The notes under the pieces are model-generated. The model made no database searches. It was given only the letters and a program-made list of their open reading frames with translations, and had not been told where the DNA came from. Both the position numbers and the translations under genes were made by a program. Of a stretch of 64,000 nt of DNA, positions 34,523-43,861 are shown one piece after another. Location: positions 5,345,001-5,409,000 of the forward strand of contig CP031740.1 in NCBI GenBank assembly GCA_022701275.1. The letters are read 5' to 3'. The number at the start of each line of letters is the position of its first letter. Positions within the stretch are counted from its first letter, which is position 1. Source of the stretch: Microcoleus vaginatus PCC 9802. GTDB taxonomy: Bacteria; Cyanobacteriota; Cyanobacteriia; Cyanobacteriales; Microcoleaceae.

Positions 34523-34604
34523 TGGGCGGGGAGAGAATCGAACTCTCATACCTTTCGGTGTCAGATTTTGAGTCTGATGCGTCTACCAATTTCGCCACCC
34601 GCCC
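34523..34604 (-). tRNA. tRNA-Leu (CAA)
   Basis: 82 nt on the minus strand. Acceptor stem GGGCGGG/CCCGCCC with discriminator A, D arm GCGAAATTGGTAGACGC, anticodon arm CAGA-CTCAAAA-TCTG with anticodon CAA, a short variable arm ACACCGAAAGGTAT of the long (class II) type, and T arm GAGAG-TTCGATT-CTCTC. No 3' CCA is encoded. The 5' 22 bases overlap the 3' end of the M48 peptidase gene, whose last codons are read from the acceptor stem. Confidence 0.93.
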
Positions 34605-35452
34605 TTTTGGGTTTCACCATCATAACACACAGATCGATTTCCTGCAAGCAAAGATTCATAATCTTTTGAACTTGCCCAACGATCGATCTCTCTGGCGCGC
34701 AATACTGGTACAGGATGGGACAACTGAGCCGTCTGAGCTTGTTTGAGCATATCTCCGATCTGAGTGCTGCTGAGGTCGTCGTAGGCCCGGGCCTGCGCCA
34801 AAAACGCATCTACATTCAGTTTCGGAGCTAAAGTCGGCGAACCTCCGGCCAGTTTCATCAGCACGGATGCTACCACTTTTGGGTCTTGGGTGGCGAGCAA
34901 GGCGGCGCGATCGCACGTAAATTCGGCACACCGCAACCATTCCAACATTTGCGCCTGCAAACCCTGCACCAGCACGGTTCCCACAGGCGAAATTTGACCT
35001 GCGGCCAAGACAATTAAATTAGCCAGGGTCAGGTAAACTCCGTGCTCGCACTTCAAATGCCCCAACTCGTGAGCGATTACTGCCTTAACTTCCTCGTCTG
35101 TGAGCAAATCAATCAGAGAAGTGTGCATCACCACAAAAGGCTGTTTTCCCCGCATCGCAAAGGTGTAAGCATTTGGCATCGGATGCTGGCGGACATAAAG
35201 CTGCGGCACCTCCAAATCCAGAGTTTTGCAGGCATCCAAGAGCAATTGATGCAGGTGGGGCAATTGATTTTCGCCGACTTGGACGCTGGAAGCCAGATTT
35301 TCGAGCATAAAAAACTGTTCGCCAAGTTGTCCCAGCAACTGCCGCACCATCAAATCCAGGCCGGGCAGTTGTTTGAGAGTGCTGGTAGCTTCCAAGTCTA
35401 GCGGGTGGCGAAACTGGTCTGCTTTCAAACCGATGAGCGGTATGTTCGACAT
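34583..35452 (-). CDS. M48 family metallopeptidase (HtpX-like)
   Basis: 289 residues. Zinc motif HELGH in VIAHELGHLKCEHG, with the third ligand Glu expected in LRCAEFTCDRAALL. MPNAYTFAMRGKQPFVVMHTSL precedes the zinc site as in the family, and hydrophobic helices suggest membrane association. It should degrade misfolded or membrane proteins. The last residues (GETQKGGWRNW) are encoded partly by the tRNA-Leu gene, so the natural C-terminus may have been altered. A C-terminal fragment of a paralogous copy lies at 32500-32673. Confidence 0.92.
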   Translation of the reverse strand: MSNIPLIGLKADQFRHPLDLEATSTLKQLPGLDLMVRQLLGQLGEQFFMLENLASSVQVGENQLPHLHQLLLDACKTLDLEVPQLYVRQHPMPNAYTFAMRGKQPFVVMHTSLIDLLTDEEVKAVIAHELGHLKCEHGVYLTLANLIVLAAGQISPVGTVLVQGLQAQMLEWLRCAEFTCDRAALLATQDPKVVASVLMKLAGGSPTLAPKLNVDAFLAQARAYDDLSSTQIGDMLKQAQTAQLSHPVPVLRAREIDRWASSKDYESLLAGNRSVCYDGETQKGGWRNW

Positions 35453-35558
35453 TTTAATCCTGAGTCATTAGTCAATAGTCACTGGTCGTTAGTCATTGGT
35501 CATTGGGAAATGGGAATTATGAATTGGCAATTGAAAAAGGTTGAATTATTTTTCTTTC

Positions 35559-35600
35559 TTCTTCCTTCTTCCTTCTTCCTTCTTCCTTCTTCCTTCTTCC
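35559..35600. repeat. Heptanucleotide tandem repeat CTTCCTT
   Basis: About six copies of CTTCCTT in tandem between the M48 and murA genes, flanked by TAGTCATTAG-type repeats (35460-35510 and 35602-35632). Another cyanobacterial STRR. Confidence 0.85.
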
Positions 35601-35631
35601 TAATGACTAATGACTGCTGACTAATGACCAA

Positions 35632-37053
35632 TTAACAGTTTAAACCCGATCGCACGGGATTGACAGGAGCCTCAGCAGTCGCCGGGTCTGTACCCTCTTT
35701 GACCCGCCGCAACTTCGCTCCCAATTTTTGCAGTTTCACCTCTAACTGCTCATAGCCACGGTCTAAGTGCTGCAAGCTGCTGATGGTTGTGACACCATCG
35801 GCTGCAAGTCCCGCTAGCACTAACGCCGCCGAAGCCCGCAAATCTGTTGCCACCACAGGCGCACCCGACAGCCGCGACACTCCCCGCACAATCGCGACAT
35901 TGCCTTTAAGGCGAATGTCTGCGCCCATGCGGTTGAGCTCTGCTACGTGGCGCAAGCGATTCTCAAACACGGTTTCTTTGATCAAGCTGTCGCCTTCGCT
36001 CAGCGTGAGCAAAGCCATAAACTGAGCTTGCATATCTGTGGGGAAACCGGGATAAGGCAGAGTTTCGATGTCTGTGGCCGAGTGAGTTTGGCCGGGAACT
36101 ATCCGCAAAATGTCGGGGGATTCTGCAATAATTTTCGCACCAATTGTCTTCAATTTAGCAATGACTGCGGTCAGGTGGTCGGGAATTACCGGCGACAAAC
36201 TGATTTCGGAGTGAGTGATGGCTCCGGCTACTAAAAATGTTCCGGCTTCAATGCGATCGGGAATAATTGAATAGTCTACCGCGTGCAGCTTGGGAACTCC
36301 CGAAATGACGATCGTATTCGTGCCAGCGCCTTGAATTTTTGCTCCCATGGCGCGGCAGAAATTCGCCAAATCAGCGACTTCCGGCTCTTGAGCCGCATTT
36401 TCAATTATGGTTTCTCCTTCCGCCAGAGTCGCCGCCATCATCAAAGTTTCAGTTGCGCCGACGCTGGGGTAGTCCAAATAAATTTTGGCTCCTTTCAGGC
36501 GGCGGTTCGGCCCTTTGACGTAAGCGTGAACGGTGCCGTGGTCAATGTGGACTTCGGCACCGAGGGCTTGCAGACCGCGAACGTGGAGTTCAACGGGTCG
36601 CGCGCCGATGGCGCACCCACCCGGCAAGGGCACTTTGGCAAATCCCAAACGCGCTACCAGCGGCCCGATGATGAAGAAGCTCGCCCGCAGTTGGCTGACT
36701 AATTCGTAGGGGGCTTGAGCGTCTATGAGGTTGCTGGCGTTGATGTCTAAAACGTCCCCGTTCTGCTGTAAGTTGACTCCTACAGCCGAGAGAATTTGCC
36801 CCATGCGGGCGACATCGACTAGACCGGGAACGTTGCGGAGACGGCAATCCTCTGGGCAGAGCAAGGCTCCTGCCATGACGACTAAGGCCGAATTTTTGGC
36901 GCCACTGATTTTGACGTGTCCTTTAAGGGGTTCGCGACCCCAAATTTGTAATACTTGTTGTTCGTCGCTTTCAGGTGAAGCTGGCAGGTTAGATGAGTTC
37001 TGAGCTGGTGTAATGGGTTTGCCCTCCATAATGCGCTTCATTACTTTATACAT
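35632..37053 (-). CDS. murA: UDP-N-acetylglucosamine 1-carboxyvinyltransferase
   Basis: 473 residues; the true start may be at 37041 or 37029 ([10 protein letters not shown]). First committed step of peptidoglycan synthesis: transfers enolpyruvate from PEP to UDP-GlcNAc in the cytoplasm. Seen: the [10 protein letters not shown] motif near residue 48, the catalytic-loop Cys in [15 protein letters not shown], and repeated inside-out alpha/beta units with [10 protein letters not shown] and [11 protein letters not shown] 30-residue N-terminal extension precedes the core. It is divergent from smc across a 365-bp region. Confidence 0.96.
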   Translation of the reverse strand: MYKVMKRIMEGKPITPAQNSSNLPASPESDEQQVLQIWGREPLKGHVKISGAKNSALVVMAGALLCPEDCRLRNVPGLVDVARMGQILSAVGVNLQQNGDVLDINASNLIDAQAPYELVSQLRASFFIIGPLVARLGFAKVPLPGGCAIGARPVELHVRGLQALGAEVHIDHGTVHAYVKGPNRRLKGAKIYLDYPSVGATETLMMAATLAEGETIIENAAQEPEVADLANFCRAMGAKIQGAGTNTIVISGVPKLHAVDYSIIPDRIEAGTFLVAGAITHSEISLSPVIPDHLTAVIAKLKTIGAKIIAESPDILRIVPGQTHSATDIETLPYPGFPTDMQAQFMALLTLSEGDSLIKETVFENRLRHVAELNRMGADIRLKGNVAIVRGVSRLSGAPVVATDLRASAALVLAGLAADGVTTISSLQHLDRGYEQLEVKLQKLGAKLRRVKEGTDPATAEAPVNPVRSGLNC

Positions 37054-37418
37054 TATTAATTTTGGTTCGATTTTACCGGAAAGTTTTTATATGTCTAGGG
37101 GTAACATTTGGAATTCCGGGAATTATATTTGCTGGCACTGTCTCTGGACAAGGCTTTCAGGTTTTAGCCCACAAATAATATCGATCGAGTCTCATGAAGT
37201 TATCTGTATCAAAATTTACGTTCATTTGTAGCGCTCGCTCGGATCTCAGATGTTGTACCTTTGTCAACGATCTTTTTAAGTAAAAGCGGACTCGGTTGTT
37301 AACAAAGGTGTAAGATATCGGTTCGATCGACCATGCCAGAAAGTTTACACATTGTCGATCGCCCCATTGCCTGTGCTACCCTGTGACAACAACCTAGAGC
37401 CAAAGCTACTCCTAGCAT
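37054..37418. other. Divergent promoter region murA/smc
   Basis: 365 bp with no repeats of note. AT-rich; should contain promoters for both genes. I cannot place them with confidence. Confidence 0.4.
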
Positions 37419-40400
37419 ATGGTTCACATTAAACGGATCGAACTGACTAACTTTAAATCTTTTGGCGGCACGACGGCCATTCCCGTGCTGCCCGGTTTTA
37501 CTGTGGTTTCCGGGCCCAACGGTTCTGGGAAGTCCAACATCCTCGACGCTTTGCTGTTTTGTCTCGGACTTTCGAGTTCCAAGGGAATGCGGGCTGAACG
37601 TTTGCCGGATTTGGTGAACAGCGCCCAAAACAAACGCGGTACGATCGAAGCTAGCGTGACTGCGACTTTTGCGCTGGAAGATGTGGGGGAGGAATGGTTC
37701 GCCCGGGATGAAGATGAGGAGGAAAATGCAGCAGATGAGTTATCTGTTGAAGCAGAGGAAGTCGAAGAGATAGATATTGCCGAAACTCAAGACAACAACG
37801 GCCAATCATCTGCCAATCGAAAATCCAAAATCGAAAATCGAAAATCGGAAGAGTTATCTGTTGAAGACGTAGAAGAGATTGAAATCGCAGCAACTCAAGA
37901 CAACAACGGACAACTACTCGCTACCAATCGAAAATCCAAAATCGAAAATCCAAAATCGGATGAGTGGAGTGTGACGCGGAAACTTCGGGTAACTCGCCAA
38001 GGTACTTACACTTCAACTTATTACATTAACGGCCAACCTTGCACGCTGACTCAACTTCACGAACAGCTCAACCGCTTGCGAATTTATCCCGAAGGCTATA
38101 ACGTCGTGCTGCAAGGAGACGTTACGAGCATTATTTCGATGAATTCTAAGGAACGCAGAGAAATCATTGACGAATTAGCTGGTGTGGCTCAGTTCGATCG
38201 CAAAATCTCTTTAGCTAGGCAGAAGTTGGATGAAGTTAAGGAGGTGGAAGAACGCAGCCGCATTGTAGAAAAAGAGCTGATTTCTCAGCGCGATAGACTG
38301 GCTTCGGATCGCACAAAAGCGGAAAAATATCAAAAATTGCGGGCAGAATTTCAAGAAAAATCGCAATGGGAAATTGTGCTTAAATTCCGTCAATTGCAGC
38401 AGCAACAATGGAAGCTGCGAGAACAAATCGAAACGGGCGATCGCACTTCGGCATCTCTCACAGAACAACTGCAAGCAATTAGTACCCAAATTCAAGAAGC
38501 AACCGCCGAACTTGACGCACTGAATGCCCGCGTTAAAGCTTTGGGAGAGTCGGAATTGTTGGCTTTGCAAGCGACGATTGCAACTCAGGAAGCGGAACGG
38601 CGGCAACTGCAAAACCGCAAACAGGATTTGGAAAAAACTGCTGGGCAAATGGCGGCTAATATAGCACAAACCGAGCAGGAAGTTCGCCAATTCCGGCAAA
38701 GTTTGGAGCAAATTGAGATTGAAATATCTTATGTTAAGTCTCAGCAGGGGAGTTTTCAGGAACAGCGGGACGCAGCCCAGCAAAGTTTAGATGAAAGTCG
38801 GGAAGTTGCAAATGCGATCGCCTCGACGGCCGAAGTTTGGGTACAGCAGCAAACGGAACTGCACCGCCAAATCGAAACAATTCAACAAACTTTGGAACCG
38901 CAGCGTACAGAACAAGCTACTATCGGAGAAAGAGCCGATCGCCTGCAAAGTCAAATTCAAGAACAAAACCAATCGCTGCAAGTATTGGAACAGGAAATTG
39001 CAGCGAAAAAAGAGCAGCAATCTCGCCTTGGGGAAACCAAAGGCGTTGCATCTTTGCAAGTAGAATCGCTGACTCAGATTTTAGTCGAAGCCGAACAAGA
39101 ATTGCAACTGCAACAGGAAACTCAAACTCGTTTGTTGGAAGAACAGCGGGAAAGACAGCGCAAATTAGACAAACTAGAAGTGCAGTTTCAAGCACTGCAA
39201 GAAGCGACGGGAACGTTTACTGCAAAAATTGTCGCGCAAAGCGGAATTGGCGGAGTTTGTGGCTTGGTGGCTCAACTCGGCAGGGTGGAACCGCGCTATC
39301 AGTTGGCGCTGGAAATTGCTGCAGGCGGGCGCATGGGAAATATGGTGGTGGAAGATGACAGCGTGGCTGCTGCTGCGATCGAATTGCTGAAACAAAAACG
39401 GGCGGGAAGGATGACGTTTTTGCCTTTGAATAAGATTAGAGGCGGCAGGTATTCGGTGAATGAAAATTTGCGGCGCGCGGCTGGGTTTGTCGATGCGGCT
39501 GTTAATTTGATTGATTGCGATTCCCGGTATCAGGAAATTTTTGCTTACGTTTTTGGCAGTACGGTTGTGTTTAGCAACCTCAGCGATGCCCGCCGCTATT
39601 TGGGACAGTACCGGATTGTCACTTTGGACGGGGAAATTTTGGAAACTAGCGGGGCGATGACTGGGGGAAGTTCTACTAATAGATCTACCTTGCATTTTGG
39701 CACGGTTGAGGCTAGTGAGGCTGCTAGTGAAGCCCGGACGATCGCATCTCTGCAAGAAAGGTTGGAGGAAATTGAGCGGATTTTGGAACGGTGCAAAATT
39801 GCGATCGATCGCGCTTCTGTTGCAGTCAAAACTCGCAGCCAAGAATTGATGGAAGCGAAACAAAATTTGCGCGAACATCAGTTGCGCTTGGAACAGTTGG
39901 ATTCAGAAATTAAGAATTTGCAAGCGCAACAGGAACAAGTGCGATCGCAAATTGCGAAAAATACACAGGAATTAACTAATTCGCGATCGAGATTGCAGTT
40001 GCTGGAGGGAGAATTGCCCGCACAGGAAACTCAATTGCAGCAATACCGGCAAACTTTGGCGCAGTTGGAAGAGTCCAACAGTCACAGCGAATGGCAGCAA
40101 ATGCAATCGAGTTTGCGCGCTCTAGAAGCGCTGCTCCAAGAGCGAGAATTGGCTCTGAGAAACGTCCAGCAGCGCCTTGTAGACTTGGAAAATCAATTCG
40201 GGCGTTTGGAAGACAAAATTAAGGAAGGTAGCGAGAAATTGCAGGAATGGCAAGTGCAGCAAAACGCGGGGGCGGATGCACTCGATCGCATTGTTTCGCA
40301 GCAGTTAGAACTCGATCGGCAAATTGCGGAAGCTAAGGCGGCTTTGGGGGAAATTGAGGAAAAATTGGGCGTGCAGAAGGGAGATCGCGATCGGGCGGAA

Positions 40401-41219
40401 TCTCAACTGCGAGAACAGCATTTAGCCAAACAGCAGTTACAATGGCAGTTGCAAAAACTCCACGAAACCCAGCAAGAACGCCGGGAACAATTGAGCGCAA
40501 TCCGCACTCTATTGGAAGCGCAGCGGGCGGAAATGCCCGACCCCGTGCCCTCGATTCCTGAAAATGTAGAGAAAGCCAATTTGACGGAATTGCAGCAGGA
40601 AGTAAAGGCGATCGCCAAACGCATTCAAGCTTTAGAACCGGTCAATATGCTAGCCTTGGAAGAGTACAACCGCACTCAAGAACGCCTTCAAGAATTGAGT
40701 CAAAAATTGACGACATTGGAAGGAGAACGCACTGAACTGCTGTTGAGAATCGAAAACTTTACCACGCTCAGGCGGCGCGCTTTTAAGGAAGCTTTCGACG
40801 CGGTTAACGAGAACTTCCAGACTATCTTTGCGGAACTTTCCGAAGGCGATGGCTATCTCCAGCTAGATGACCAGGAAGACCCCTTCAGCAGCGGCTTGAA
40901 TTTGGTTGCTCACCCGAAGGGGAAACCCGTACAGCGACTGGCTTCCATGTCTGGGGGCGAAAAATCATTGACGGCGCTGAGTTTTATTTTTGCGCTGCAA
41001 CGCTACCGCCCGTCTACGTTCTACGCTTTTGATGAAGTGGATATGTTTCTGGATGGGGCAAATGTGGAGCGATTGGCTAGAATGATAAAACGACAGTCTG
41101 AACAAGCCCAGTTTATTGTTGTGAGTTTGCGGCGACCTATGATTCAATCGGCTGAGCGTACAATTGGTGTTACTCAAGCCCGGGGAGCTTATACTCAAGT
41201 CATAGGACTGAAGTTGTAG
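37419..41219 (+). CDS. smc: Chromosome segregation ATPase SMC
   Basis: 1266 residues, longer than the usual 1180-1200. Walker A GPNGSGKSN in the N-terminal head (about residue 32), coiled coil, hinge at about 600-720 (GIGGVCGLVAQLG ... GRMTFLPLNKI, FAYVFGSTVV), a second coiled coil, then signature LASMSGGEKSLTALS and Walker B AFDEVDMFLDGAN. The dimer compacts and segregates the chromosome with ScpA/ScpB. Residues 107-181 are an extra acidic/polar stretch made of two tandem copies of a 37-38 residue unit, each ending in NRKSKIEN-K-S, encoded by repeat DNA. The head fold probably loops this out. Confidence 0.96.
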   Translation: MVHIKRIELTNFKSFGGTTAIPVLPGFTVVSGPNGSGKSNILDALLFCLGLSSSKGMRAERLPDLVNSAQNKRGTIEASVTATFALEDVGEEWFARDEDEEENAADELSVEAEEVEEIDIAETQDNNGQSSANRKSKIENRKSEELSVEDVEEIEIAATQDNNGQLLATNRKSKIENPKSDEWSVTRKLRVTRQGTYTSTYYINGQPCTLTQLHEQLNRLRIYPEGYNVVLQGDVTSIISMNSKERREIIDELAGVAQFDRKISLARQKLDEVKEVEERSRIVEKELISQRDRLASDRTKAEKYQKLRAEFQEKSQWEIVLKFRQLQQQQWKLREQIETGDRTSASLTEQLQAISTQIQEATAELDALNARVKALGESELLALQATIATQEAERRQLQNRKQDLEKTAGQMAANIAQTEQEVRQFRQSLEQIEIEISYVKSQQGSFQEQRDAAQQSLDESREVANAIASTAEVWVQQQTELHRQIETIQQTLEPQRTEQATIGERADRLQSQIQEQNQSLQVLEQEIAAKKEQQSRLGETKGVASLQVESLTQILVEAEQELQLQQETQTRLLEEQRERQRKLDKLEVQFQALQEATGTFTAKIVAQSGIGGVCGLVAQLGRVEPRYQLALEIAAGGRMGNMVVEDDSVAAAAIELLKQKRAGRMTFLPLNKIRGGRYSVNENLRRAAGFVDAAVNLIDCDSRYQEIFAYVFGSTVVFSNLSDARRYLGQYRIVTLDGEILETSGAMTGGSSTNRSTLHFGTVEASEAASEARTIASLQERLEEIERILERCKIAIDRASVAVKTRSQELMEAKQNLREHQLRLEQLDSEIKNLQAQQEQVRSQIAKNTQELTNSRSRLQLLEGELPAQETQLQQYRQTLAQLEESNSHSEWQQMQSSLRALEALLQERELALRNVQQRLVDLENQFGRLEDKIKEGSEKLQEWQVQQNAGADALDRIVSQQLELDRQIAEAKAALGEIEEKLGVQKGDRDRAESQLREQHLAKQQLQWQLQKLHETQQERREQLSAIRTLLEAQRAEMPDPVPSIPENVEKANLTELQQEVKAIAKRIQALEPVNMLALEEYNRTQERLQELSQKLTTLEGERTELLLRIENFTTLRRRAFKEAFDAVNENFQTIFAELSEGDGYLQLDDQEDPFSSGLNLVAHPKGKPVQRLASMSGGEKSLTALSFIFALQRYRPSTFYAFDEVDMFLDGANVERLARMIKRQSEQAQFIVVSLRRPMIQSAERTIGVTQARGAYTQVIGLKL
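37737..37961. repeat. Tandem duplication with repeat DNA inside smc
   Basis: Unit 1 at 37737-37850 (114 bp) and unit 2 at 37851-37961 (111 bp) start with GAGTTATCTGTTGAAG and end in CAATCGAAAATCCAAAATCGAAAAT. The latter string resembles intergenic AAAATC repeats (see 10345-10372). Confidence 0.88.
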
Positions 41220-41287
41220 TCCCGGAGTCTCTGTTAACGATCGGGTTGAGTGATATATGTACTTAATAAATCAGGATTAAACTTACA

Positions 41288-42313
41288 ATGACATCCGAAC
41301 AAATTTGCCAACGCTCCGACATTCTCGGCACTCAGGTCATCACCCGCGACAGAGGTAAACGCTTGGGGGTGGTTAGTCAATTGTGGGTGGACATTGATCG
41401 GCGGGAAGTTGTGGCGATCGGTCTGCGAGATAATATATTTGCGGTCGCTGGAATGCCGAGGTTTATGTTCCTCAGCAATGTCAGTGAAATCGGCGACGTG
41501 CTGTTGGTGGAAGATGAGAGCGCGATCGAAGATGATGTTGATGTTGAAGCCTACAGCATTTTGATTAACAGCGAAGTTATTACCGAAACCGGCGAACTTT
41601 TAGGTAGGGTGCGGGGCTTTAGGTTCGACCCCGAAGACGGTAAGTTAGTTTCTATAATTATCGCTTCCCTGGGAATCCCCCAAATCCCCGACCAAGTTCT
41701 CAGCACTTACGAGTTGGGGATTGAAGAAATTGTCAGCAGCGGTCCGAATCGCTTGATTGTGTTTGAAGGTTCCGAGGAAAGGCTCAGGCAGCTTAGTGTG
41801 GGTTTGCTGGAGCGCGTCGGTTTGGGCCAAGCACCTTGGGAACGGGAAGAGGACGAGCAAGGTTATTATCCGAAACCCGTGGCTACAGGAAATCAATTGG
41901 GCCCGGGCGTGCGGATACCTGCACCGGAGATGCGGAGCCGGGTAGCTGCGCCTGCGGTGGAGGAAGTTCCTTGGGACGAGGATTCGCAGTGGAACCGACC
42001 GCAGGTGCGACAACCGCAGCAGCAGATGCGCGCGGTGCAGCCTGAGCCGCTCATCGACGATTACGAGGATTACGAAGAGGATAATTGGGGCGGCGAGGAG
42101 GACGATTACGAGGAGGAGTACGAGGCGAAGCCACAGTACACTCGCTCTGAGAGTTCTCGCCCGAAGGCGCCTGTGGTCGAGTATGAGTACGAGGATGATG
42201 TGGAAGCTGATGCTTGGGCTGACGATGAGGCACCGAAGCCTTACCAGGCTCCTCGAGTGAATATCCCTGAGAAGACTAAGACTCCTGAGTACGAGGAGGA
42301 GCCTGGTTATTAG
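41288..42313 (+). CDS. PRC-barrel protein with acidic tail
   Basis: 341 residues. Two PRC-barrel-like domains: about 8-80 (GTQVITRDRGKRLGVVSQLWVDIDRREVVAIGL) and 88-165 (INSEVITETGELLGRVRGFRFDPEDGKLVSIII). The last 140 residues are a disordered, acidic and Tyr-rich tail (YEDYEEDNWGGEEDDYEEEY). PRC barrels bind RNA, photosynthetic or ribosome-maturation factors; here the partner is unknown. It follows smc by 68 bp and may be co-transcribed. No membrane segment. Confidence 0.85.
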   Translation: MTSEQICQRSDILGTQVITRDRGKRLGVVSQLWVDIDRREVVAIGLRDNIFAVAGMPRFMFLSNVSEIGDVLLVEDESAIEDDVDVEAYSILINSEVITETGELLGRVRGFRFDPEDGKLVSIIIASLGIPQIPDQVLSTYELGIEEIVSSGPNRLIVFEGSEERLRQLSVGLLERVGLGQAPWEREEDEQGYYPKPVATGNQLGPGVRIPAPEMRSRVAAPAVEEVPWDEDSQWNRPQVRQPQQQMRAVQPEPLIDDYEDYEEDNWGGEEDDYEEEYEAKPQYTRSESSRPKAPVVEYEYEDDVEADAWADDEAPKPYQAPRVNIPEKTKTPEYEEEPGY

Positions 42314-42754
42314 AAATTAATCAATTAGCTGAAACCAATATTTTCCACTCTTCTTAAGAACGGGCAAGATGCCCGTTCCACAATCAAGTTTATTTTTTGT
42401 GGAACGGGCTTCTAGCCCGTTGCTGATATTGGTGCAAGATGTGAGTTTAAACTGAGATGTTGCACCATTCTCAAGAACAGGCAAGATGCCTGTTCCACAA
42501 AGAATGAGTTTTCTTGTGGGGTGGGCATTCTGCCCGCCCAAAAAAGGATTATTGATATTGGTGCAAGATGTGAGTTTAAACCAATATTTTGTAGGCACGG
42601 GTTTTACGAATAATATTTAATTCTCGCAAACAATCTAGTGGGGTAGGTTGGGGGATGCAGTGAAGGCGCTCAATCTAATTAAATTATATCCATGAACTAG
42701 ATAATACTGGCATGGCAGTTTACTATACTTTTGCTGACGTTTCATATTATGTTA
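42314..42754. repeat. Intergenic repeat cluster (GGAACGGGC palindromes)
   Basis: Contains AACGGGCAAGATGCCCGTT, GGAACGGGCTTCTAGCCCGTT, AACAGGCAAGATGCCTGTT and GGTGGGCATTCTGCCCGCC, and two copies of TGATATTGGTGCAAGATGTG (about 42422 and 42550). It is related to the cluster at 22199-22372. No gene. Confidence 0.75.
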
Positions 42755-43780
42755 ATGAGCGAAAAAAAAATTGCTAAAAATGTTGCTTTCAGATTAATAA
42801 CATATCTAATTTTTCCAATTTTTTTATCCACCACCACGGCTGAAATTGTCTTGCGAGTTGCGGGATACAAACCCTGGCAAATAGAAAATGTTGATGTTGC
42901 GGTCGAACCAAAAGGTAACTTTTTTACCAAAGACTCGGAACTCGGCTACAAGCATTTGCCGGGTAAATTTAAGGTGACACTTAACGGTAATTACTCATTT
43001 AATGCCACTCATCTCAATAATAGTTTAAGAATAACCCATCCCCTCAATACTTACAATTTATCGTCAAAAAAGCCTAATATTTGGATATTCGGCTGTTCTT
43101 TTACCTACGGTTGGTCATTGAATGACAGCGAAACTTATGCTTGGTTGCTGCAAGAGAAATTACCCAAATATGAAATAGTTAATTTTGGCGTTAATGGCTA
43201 CGGCACCCTGCACTCTTTGATTCAATTCAAAGCAGCACTCAAACAAGGAAATAAACCCAAAATTGCGGTAATTGCGTATGCGGGATTTCATGACCGCCGC
43301 AATACTTTGTTAAGGGCGAGAAGAAAGCAAATGGCTGCTTGGAATAAACTTGGAATTCTCTTCCAGCCCGATGCTAGGCTGAATGGAGAAAATAATTTTA
43401 CCTACAAAATGGCAAAACTTGAATATCACGAGTTCCCCCTGATGCGGGTTTCTGCATTAAGCCATTTTTTGGAGGTTAATTACAATCAATTTGAAGAGGG
43501 ATTGTACAAAAGTCACGAGGTTTCTAAGGCAATTATTGAAGAGTTTAACCGTGTGGCTGAGGCTAATGATGTTAAGTTAGTTGTGGCGGGAATTAATGCC
43601 GGTTCTGCTAAGATGTTGGAGGAGTTAAGTCAGGAGGGAATTGCTACAACGGATATTTCGGTTGATTTGAAAATACCTGCCAATAATAATTTACCTCATG
43701 ACCTTCATCCAAGTGCGATCGCAAATCGGCAATATGCAGAAAAGTTGGCAGGTTTTTTGCAAGGTACTGTTTTAAGGTAA
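42755..43780 (+). CDS. Membrane-anchored SGNH/GDSL-like protein
   Basis: 341 residues from the ATG at 42755 (MSEKKIAKN; upstream TTG and ATG starts exist). One N-terminal membrane helix (about 12-33), then an SGNH-like fold. The nucleophile block is GCSFTYGWSLND (for GDSxxxG) and the C-terminal pair is DLHPSAIANRQYAEKL (D-x-x-H). Such proteins de-acylate or acetylate cell-surface polysaccharides. Asp is replaced by Cys in the first block (GCS), which occurs in some families of this group. The glycan-synthesis genes that follow support a role in surface polysaccharide modification. Confidence 0.72.
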   Translation: MSEKKIAKNVAFRLITYLIFPIFLSTTTAEIVLRVAGYKPWQIENVDVAVEPKGNFFTKDSELGYKHLPGKFKVTLNGNYSFNATHLNNSLRITHPLNTYNLSSKKPNIWIFGCSFTYGWSLNDSETYAWLLQEKLPKYEIVNFGVNGYGTLHSLIQFKAALKQGNKPKIAVIAYAGFHDRRNTLLRARRKQMAAWNKLGILFQPDARLNGENNFTYKMAKLEYHEFPLMRVSALSHFLEVNYNQFEEGLYKSHEVSKAIIEEFNRVAEANDVKLVVAGINAGSAKMLEELSQEGIATTDISVDLKIPANNNLPHDLHPSAIANRQYAEKLAGFLQGTVLR

Positions 43781-43861
43781 GTTAACGAACCGCGAAGGCG
43801 CAAAGGGCGCGAAGGAAGAGAGAAAGAAGAAGCTTATAAGTTATGTAGGGTTGCGAGAGTG

